This document shows, piece after piece, positions 57,499-64,000 of a stretch of DNA of 64,000 nucleotides. Below the pieces are notes generated by a model that worked only from the letters and a program-made list of their open reading frames with translations, searched no databases and was not told the DNA's origin. Numbering within the stretch: position 1 is the stretch's first letter; every line of letters starts with the position of its first letter. The position numbers were made by a program, and so were the translations under genes. The DNA is from Enoplolaimus lenunculus (taxonomy: Eukaryota; Nematoda; Enoplea; Enoplida; Thoracostomopsidae), in contig JASANG010001027.1 in NCBI GenBank assembly GCA_030248215.1, positions 1 to 64,000 on the forward strand, in the 5' to 3' direction.

Positions 57499-60400
57499 AT
57501 GGAACAGACGCTGTTAGCCGACGGGTACGTTCATCGACTGGAGGTAAACACTGACCACCCGTCTGATAGTCGTCATTCTCATCGTTTAACCCCCTCAACC
57601 AGCCGCGAACCTGATTTGACGTACAGAATATTTTATCAGCAAGAGTCAAGCGGCGGCCGTACTCCCACATCGCCTAGGGGCCGCCCTAGTTATATCAAAC
57701 GTCAGGACCGAATTCGTAAAGTTACCCAACAGTCTTCACGGCACGAGGGACTCGCGTGTGAAGCCGACCCTAAACTTGCCCGAGGATCACCGGTCGCTTC
57801 CCGATGCCGGATTGATTTACCGTCCGCTGCCCAAAAAGGCATACCAGGCAGAAGTCCTGTGAGGTCGTCAGCCTATAATGCCCTCCAGCACGATTGTACA
57901 CAAGGACCTGTACGTAGTTCTAGCAGTTCTAGTTGTGTCGTTGAAACTATCGTTGGAAAATCGAAATTTTACGCCGAATACGAATTAGACGAAAACTCAC
58001 TAATTTCAAATCCTGACGATGTTGTACAACTAAGTGGGTCATTGAGTAACTGCAGCCTAACGACTCCTGATCCGAATCGCCAGCTACATGCGGGTGTTCA
58101 AAGATCTCAAACCGCAACAGCTGTATCGCCCAAGAAAGCGGCGGCGAAAAAAGACACGGATACGACAACGCTAAAGTCAGCGGTCAGTTTTAGACAAAAT
58201 CACTCTGGAATCAACGCTGGAGCTACAAAAACAGCAGTTGGAGACTGCATCACTTGTGGTCAAATCCGTCCGAAACAAGCATGTGAAGTTTGTTGCAAAC
58301 CCAAAAGGTTTAGTCGTAAAGGCACTGCAGCGTTCGGTCCTTCTGATTCTGCAAAATACACCTTTAAAATTGATAATCCTTTAACTGGAAACGATAGCCT
58401 TTCTGGCAGTCCAGTGACAGATACGCTGGTATCTTCTGAATTATCAAAAATTGCCAGTGAAAATGTACCGCAACTACCAACAGCCGCATCGTCGGTTGAA
58501 GCGCATTCAGCTGGTGAAGTTGCTAAAAATGCGCCAGGTGTCGCTAGAAAATTGGGCCGTTTTAAACTGGCGAAAAGCAAAACGTGGTCTAATCTTCCAA
58601 CGAACGTGGTAACAACTGCACAATTTGAAAACAACCAATCGAATTTGTTTGCACCACAAGACGTTAATGCAGGTGCAATAATTAATGAACAGCATCAGGA
58701 GATGGTAGGAAAGCGGATGGGTAAGTTCCGATATTGACCTTACAGAAACAGGCGTAGCCACGATTTTGGATAGCGAAGGTTACGTTCTGTAAGAATTTTG
58801 AACGGTACGGTTTCTTGTGCTATCCTTGTTTAAAAACCAAGTACAAAAATCCAAACGGGATTTTACACCTGATACCCCTGGCTACACATTTGTTATAGAG
58901 TGATTTTCATAGTGTCAACGAATAGTGAAATTAACGCAAATGGAAACGACCAGTAATCAAAACACGGAAACGAACAACGGATATTGAAGTATAAAAGTTT
59001 CAAAGATGTATTATATATTTTTCTGCCAGCACAATTGAGGCATGCAAATATTTACCAGGGTTTCTAAAATTGTTGCGAAAGTTCCAAGATTTTGTATGAA
59101 TTTCGTAATTTTTATTTCACATCGAACAATTGTAGCGTATCTGCATAAAATGAAGAACTGCTCGGAGTTATCAAAATCCAGTGAACTGTACCTACACAAC
59201 AAATTGGATTTTTCTGATTAAGAAACTTTAAATTTTAACTTTTGCTTGTTTCAGATCAACTCCACTCTGGTGCTCAGCAACATTTTGCAATACCACAAAA
59301 AGTTTCGCTACCGATAACATCTGTGCAACTTCAATTCACGAATGAAACAACACCAGTAGCAACCATGTCTACATCCAAGATCGCACAGGTACCTGAATCT
59401 AAGCCTGAATCATTGATGCTTACAAGAGTACCGCACAGCAACAGCAATCATCTTACAAGAGTGTCCGGATATCCGACAGAAGGCGCAGGAGTGCAGCAAA
59501 CAGCTGGAAGGAGTGGTTTGCGGATTAATTCAGGTGCAGCGTCCAAACATGGTTCAATGAGCAAAGGGATAACAGGAGAATTGTTAATAAAACCCGACTC
59601 CAACTACCGGCATACGCCAGACCTTACAAGAGTGTCACAATATGCAGCAGATCGAACCGGAGTGCAGCACACGTCAGGAACGAGTGGATTGTTTGTTAAG
59701 ACAGGATTAGTAGCTAAACAGAGTTCCAGGACGAATGAGATAACCGAAGGACCATTATTAGACCGCGACTTAAGTTACGGGAATACGCAAGAACTTACAA
59801 GAGTGCCACAGTATTCTACAGATCAACCAGAAGAAGTGTATCAAACGCTTGAGACAAGCACTGTTCAAATTGATTCCCCGTCAACAGCCAAACAAGGTTC
59901 ATCGACGAAAAGTGTAACGGAGGGATCCATATTACAACGAGAATCAAGTTACCGGACAACTCAAGACAACATTCCATTAATGGATATTCCGCCGCATATT
60001 GCCGCAGCAACGCTTGATGCAGAAACACCGGATATTGATCCTGACGGCCGCAGACATGTACAGAAAAAGGACGAAATATATTACCGTAAGTTTGCTTTTG
60101 GGTTTCAGGATATTTACACGGCTGAGTTTGAAATGGGTCACAGTGTGCGCCTTATTGTCCGCCGATAGCCGTGGGCACTTGACCCGTGGTTCACATGACC
60201 AACGGGACATACTACTTGACCATTGGTTCATATGACCCATGTGGTATGCCGTACAAATTGATCCATGGTTGATATGTCCCAAGAGCCATACTTCAAGTTA
60301 AAATTTAATGCCATTTCTGTTTAGTTGTACAAGTTCTTAAAATTCTAATTGGGCCAATGTATAGAACAGGAACGGAACAGTAGTATAGGCATATTTCTAA

Positions 60401-62133
60401 GCCTAAAGCCTACGCCAAAGCCTAAGCTTAAGCATAAGAATGAGTTTATACCTAAGCCTAAGCAAAAAAAATTAGTTTAAAGCTTAAGCGTAATCTATTA
60501 CAGTCCCGCCGGAAATCGCCCGGGTCCTGTCCTATACATGGGCCCCTAATGTGTCGTCCACTTTATCGTGTGCCCCGTATGTGGAAATTGGCGACGCCTA
60601 TTTCCAACTCGAGTTTGGGAAAACCTTAGCAAAGGGAAATTGAAGAAACAAAACTTGATCAAGTGGTAAATTTTAAACATTTTATAAAACGTACATGGAA
60701 TTGGCATTCAGTTTTCGGTTGTCAATTTACTACTACCGAAATAAAAATCCATGGCAGTGGGAAATTGAAACAGTTTTCAAGATCAAATTGTAAATTGATA
60801 AGACAATCTAAATAGTAAAAGGAAAATTGAAAAGTGCTGAAAAACTGTACCAGAGAATAGGAGTCCAGAAACCTGTTTCAATTTCCTTCACAGACATATT
60901 ATTAGAACAAGCATTACATAATACTGAAATTGGGTAAATAAACTTATTGTGTATGTTTTCCGGTAGGCGGCACTCAAAGGCTGACCTTTTGAACTTGAAA
61001 TGTGAAATTTTCAAAATTTTTGTATTTCAGTATGGAGGAAAATATCGCAAATTCACTGTTTTAAACTATCTTTAAATAGGGACAATATCATTTTGTTTCT
61101 CAAAATTTTGTTACCTCTTCAATTTTTCCATTGGTGATTAAAACCTCAACCGCAGTGGGAAATTGAATCCACGAAAAGTTTCAATTTCCTTTTATGTCTG
61201 TTTTCATTTTCGCATATAGTAATCTGAATCCAAGTTTATCTAATCAATTTACCATTCGATTTTAAAAAATCGACAGATGAAGGAAATTGAAACATTTTTG
61301 AAACTCAATTTCCTTTTGCTAAGGTTTTTCCAAACTCGAGCTGGAAATAGGCGTCGCCAATTTCTACATACGGGGCACACGATAAAGTGGACGACGCATA
61401 ATTGTCACACGATCCATTCGACTACACATAAAGTTTATCACATTTGAAACATTAATGCGCCGAAGTTACATTCACATTCTGAAGACCACGGTTGAACCAC
61501 ATAACCTTTTCGACCTATTTGGGTCAAGTTAGTCAAACCTCTGACCCAAGGCTTATCGCGACCCATCAAACCTCCCAACACGTATTACCTATAGTCTCTA
61601 ATTAGTGTTTAGAACCTCTATCCGCTTGCGGACTCTTATTTGGGACATGGGATACGGACGCCTATTGATTGGGACTCAAAATAGGAGACCCCTTCTTATT
61701 ACCCCCTTTTCGGAATACTATGTATATATATTTGTGCCTTTACATTTCAGCTGGATTCCCAAGAACAACGTCCCGGCAGCGCAAACCAGCGCGCGGGTGT
61801 GACCGGCGCCGTTCAACGCCCTATATTTCATCAATGGTCAAACGGCTATTTCTGAGCTCAGGTCGCAATAAATCTCCTGCCGCCTGCTCTCCATCATCAC
61901 GGCTTCAAAGGTCAAACGAGACCAGTGGTGCCGAAGTATCAAACGGAACGGTCAATATATCAATATCCGGTCGAGTTGTATCATCTGTATCACATCCGGT
62001 TAATCTTGTCAGTGTTACATCCGCTGGAAGAACGCAGTCGCCTGGACCGAAAACTTCAACAGCTGTCACGACGTCAGCAAGAAAACTAAGTTCGAAAGCA
62101 CGAAAAATTAAACGTAAGTCGGTTTCTGATTGA
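57499..62133 (+). CDS. Unrecognised long Ser/Thr-rich protein with a Cys cluster and 57-residue repeats, three exons
   Basis: Exons 57499-58720, 59255-60085 and 61751-62133 join in phase 1 with strong signals (G|GTAAGT, TGTTTCAG, C|GTAAGT, TACATTTCAG). The product is about 811 residues: start MEQTLLADGYVHRLEV. Residues 1-245 are polar and basic with RPSYIKRQDRIRK. CITCGQIRPKQACEVCC at 250-266 (C-x2-C-x8-C-x2-C-C) could bind one zinc ion. Exon 2 holds three 57-residue repeats starting LTRVSGYPTE, LTRVSQYAAD and LTRVPQYSTD. Exon 3 is Ser/Lys-rich and ends KARKIKRKSVSD. No enzyme domain, signal peptide or membrane helix is seen. A good donor, C|GTAAGT at 62114 in the same phase, lies just before the stop, so the gene may continue. 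I do not recognise the family. An intrinsically disordered scaffold or regulatory protein is a guess. Confidence 0.75.
59452..59966 (+). repeat. Three tandem 171-bp coding repeats
   Basis: Unit starts fall at 59452, 59623 and 59794, exactly 171 bp (57 codons) apart. Each unit runs LTRV-x2-Y, a GVQ-T-S-G stretch, a SKH/AKQ-x2-S block, I/V-T-E-G, and S-Y-x2-T-Q-D/E. The copies have diverged in sequence but keep length, so the repeat is old and held in frame. The third unit has one extra residue at its end. Confidence 0.85.
60352..60543. repeat. Family B element in intron 2 of the 57.5-kb gene
   Basis: GGGCCAATGTATAGAACAGG, CAGTAGTATAGGCATATTTC, GCCTAAGCTTAAGCATAAG, then CAGTCCCGCCGGAAATCGCC and TACATGGGCCC. 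Confidence 0.8.
60549..61401. repeat. Large foldback element (family K), arms of about 100 bp
   Basis: The left arm ATGTGTCGTCCACTTTATCG runs through GGAAATTGGCGACGCC, CAACTCGAGTTTGGG and AAAACCTTAGCAAAGG. The right arm is its reverse complement, ending AAAGTGGACGACGCAT. The interior repeats GGGAAATTGAA/TTCAATTTCC words. No transposase frame. It lies wholly in intron 2 of the 57.5-kb gene. Confidence 0.88.
61590..61720. repeat. Family F fragment next to exon 3
   Basis: CTCTATCCGCTTGCGGACTC, GGACGCCTATTGATTGGGAC and CCCCTTCTTATTACCCCC are the right third of family F. The fragment ends about 30 nt before the exon 3 acceptor. Confidence 0.7.
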
Positions 62134-62549
62134 ATATGTAAACCATCTGGTGAATTGGTTGCGACCACCCAGCTGAGGTGGCAGCTAACCTTAAGCTTAG
62201 CTAAACGCGAATCTAAAGCGTAGCTTGGGCCTTAGTATAAGTTTGAGCCTAAACAAGCATAGGTACGCTTAAGCAGTTGGCTAAGCCATGGCGTAAGGAC
62301 TACGCCGCAATATTTGGCTTATGGCTGACAAGTCGACTTCAGCTTAAGGTTTTGGTGAGGCTTAAACATTATGACTTCGTTCGAGACATGTTCTATATAT
62401 ACATTAGCTGAAATTTTAAGTATCGTTTCGTTGTAAACGTATTTTAAAATGTAAAAAATTTACCAATTTGATAAAGGCTGAAGTTGAGCAAACAGTCCTG
62501 TTTCGGTGCTGTAATTCTAGCTCAAAGACAACTATATTGGCTTTGTGAA

Positions 62550-62765
62550 AAAATAAGTATACAACAATAGCGGATCCGGAAATTAGTATAACAGAGGCCA
62601 TGCGATACATGATTGAGTTAAAACCTCTCGAGCGCTGCAAGCGCGAAGCCGGTAGCCATTTTAATGCTAATCCTAAATACAAAATGTTGGTTTTGACTCG
62701 TGTTGGGGGACCTTCCCTGTGGACCCTCCGTTGCATCCGCCCGTGGTATACAAATGAAATAATTA
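62550..62765 (+). CDS. Candidate further exon, DPEISITEAMRYMIEL frame
   Basis: After ACAACAATAG (62563-62572) an open frame reads DPEISITEAMRYMIELKPLE, CKREAGSHFNANPKYKM, LTRVGGPSLWTLRCIRPWY and reaches TGA near 62763. Its start phase (two bases before the first full codon) would accept splicing from the alternative donor at 62113 of the gene above. The opposite strand is also open over 106 codons with a hydrophobic stretch, so the coding strand is uncertain, and a retroelement remnant is possible. Confidence 0.25.
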
Positions 62766-63380
62766 TGAAATGATTTTACTGACATTTTTGCTTCGATTCG
62801 GTATTAAAGTCGATTGATTACTAAGTTAACAATTTGAATAACATTTGAATTGTAATTTTATACTTTTTGAAATACATATGTGGACCAACCGTAGTCTTTT
62901 GTCACTTTTAACACAGTACAGCAGTTGGCATCTACTCGATATAAAACAGACGTCGGATCTCGCCTAAAATATCCTAACTAGACAAAATGCTATTAAATTT
63001 AGCTATGAAAATTTTAGATTCGACATCGGCTACACAGCATTAGCTTTAGCTAATACACAAGCTTACATCTCACAGTCGTATACCGATTTCATTTTACGGG
63101 TGAGCATAATGTCACTATGAAAAAATTTGTAAATTCTAAGTTGTAGCAGGTCATTTTGAAGCATATTTTTGCTGTCCCTACAAAAGTTTCGGAGGGGATA
63201 TATATATCAGCAGGATTGCTCCACTGATATACCTCGTGCCTGCCAAGCCTGTTGTAGTATTAGTGAAACACGGCTATGCACATTGGCAGTTGGGTTGTTG
63301 TCGTTTTTTCATTATAAGGAAATCACTAAGCACGAAACAGGAAGCAATAAATGTAAACAAATTCTCGACATAACTGCTAA
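62766..63380. other. No gene supported
   Basis: AT-rich DNA. A frame open from 63169 into the tandem array has no ATG near its start and no splice support. Confidence 0.4.
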
Positions 63381-63907
63381 GAAAATTATCCGGACGTATA
63401 GCGAAATTATCCGGATGTATAGCGAAATTATCCGGATGTATAGCGCAATTATCCGGATGTATAGCAAAATTATCCGGATGTATAGCGAAATTATCCGGAT
63501 GTATAGCAAAATTATCCGGATGTATAGCGAAATTATCCGGATCTATAGCGAAATTATCCGGATGTATAGCGAAATTATCCGGATGTATAGCAAAATTATC
63601 CGGATGTATAGCGAAATTATCCGGATGTATAGCGAAATTATCCGGATGTATAGCGAAATTATCCGGATGTATAGCGAAATTATCCGGATGTATAGCGAAA
63701 TTATCCGGATGTATAGCGAAATTATCCGGATGTATAGCGAAATTATCCGGATGTATAGCGAAATTATCCGGATGTATAGCGAAATTATCCGGATGTATAG
63801 CGAAATTATCCGGATGTATAGCGAAATTATCCGGATGTATAGCGAAATTATCCGGATGTATAGCGAAATTATCCGGATGTATAGCAAAATTATCCGGATG
63901 GATAGCG
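63381..63907. repeat. 21-bp tandem array, about 25 units
   Basis: The unit ATTATCCGGATGTATAGCGA plus A is repeated about 25 times. Most units are identical; a few have GCAA, ATCTAT or GACGTA changes. Because 21 is seven codons and the unit has no stop in several frames, it creates long frames on both strands (EIIRMYS plus; AIHPDNF and LYIRIIS minus). These frames are a by-product of the periodicity. Confidence 0.97.
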
Positions 63908-64000
63908 GAGAGCAAGTGACACAACACTGATATCAAATGGTCATACGAAACGTTAGGTATATTGTTTTTTTTACAATTTATGCTTTTACACAGCGGTTGA

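Noticed and set aside
63169..63936. Long frames of 253, 220 and 114 codons on both strands over the tandem array
   Set aside because: They arise because the 21-bp unit has no stop in several frames. There is no non-repeat coding support.

Overview
The window is eukaryotic, animal nuclear DNA. It is AT-rich, coding sequence is broken into short exons with GT..AG introns of about 200 to 1,900 nt, and most of the rest is short inverted-repeat transposon-like DNA. Two complete conserved animal genes could be rebuilt exon by exon: GDE1 (plus strand) and PBDC1 (minus strand). Both have a good 3' splice acceptor only 12-13 nt before the ATG, the pattern seen where spliced-leader trans-splicing occurs (tunicates, nematodes, flatworms and others). 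With the gene sizes and the repeat load this suggests an invertebrate. An ascidian is possible, but the sequence does not prove any phylum.

Layout. 0-2 kb: one fibronectin type III domain split over three minus-strand exons, part of a larger gene probably of the neogenin/DCC kind. 2-30 kb: mostly repeats, with scattered exon candidates, of which the best are a terminal exon near 4.2 kb (plus) and a membrane-segment exon at 11.3-11.5 kb (minus). 30.8-34.9 kb: PBDC1, five exons, minus strand. 37.6-41.4 kb: GDE1, seven exons, plus strand, divergent from PBDC1. GDE1 lies between two inverted copies of a roughly 0.9-kb element. 43-57 kb: repeats, one SINE-like GC-rich block and one small exon candidate. 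57.5-62.1 kb: a three-exon plus-strand gene for a long, Ser/Thr-rich, low-complexity protein with a Cys cluster and three 57-residue repeats, which I do not recognise. 63.4-63.9 kb: a nearly perfect 21-bp tandem array.

The repeats fall into about twelve families with terminal inverted repeats. Several are hAT-like, with ends beginning CAGGG and three insertions flanked by perfect 8-bp target duplications. Two families carry internal runs of imperfect TTAGGC/GCCTAA hexamers. The genes have no evident shared pathway: GDE1 is a membrane phosphodiesterase, PBDC1 a small conserved cytosolic protein, and the FN3 gene a likely guidance or adhesion receptor. Their grouping looks like ordinary metazoan gene order.
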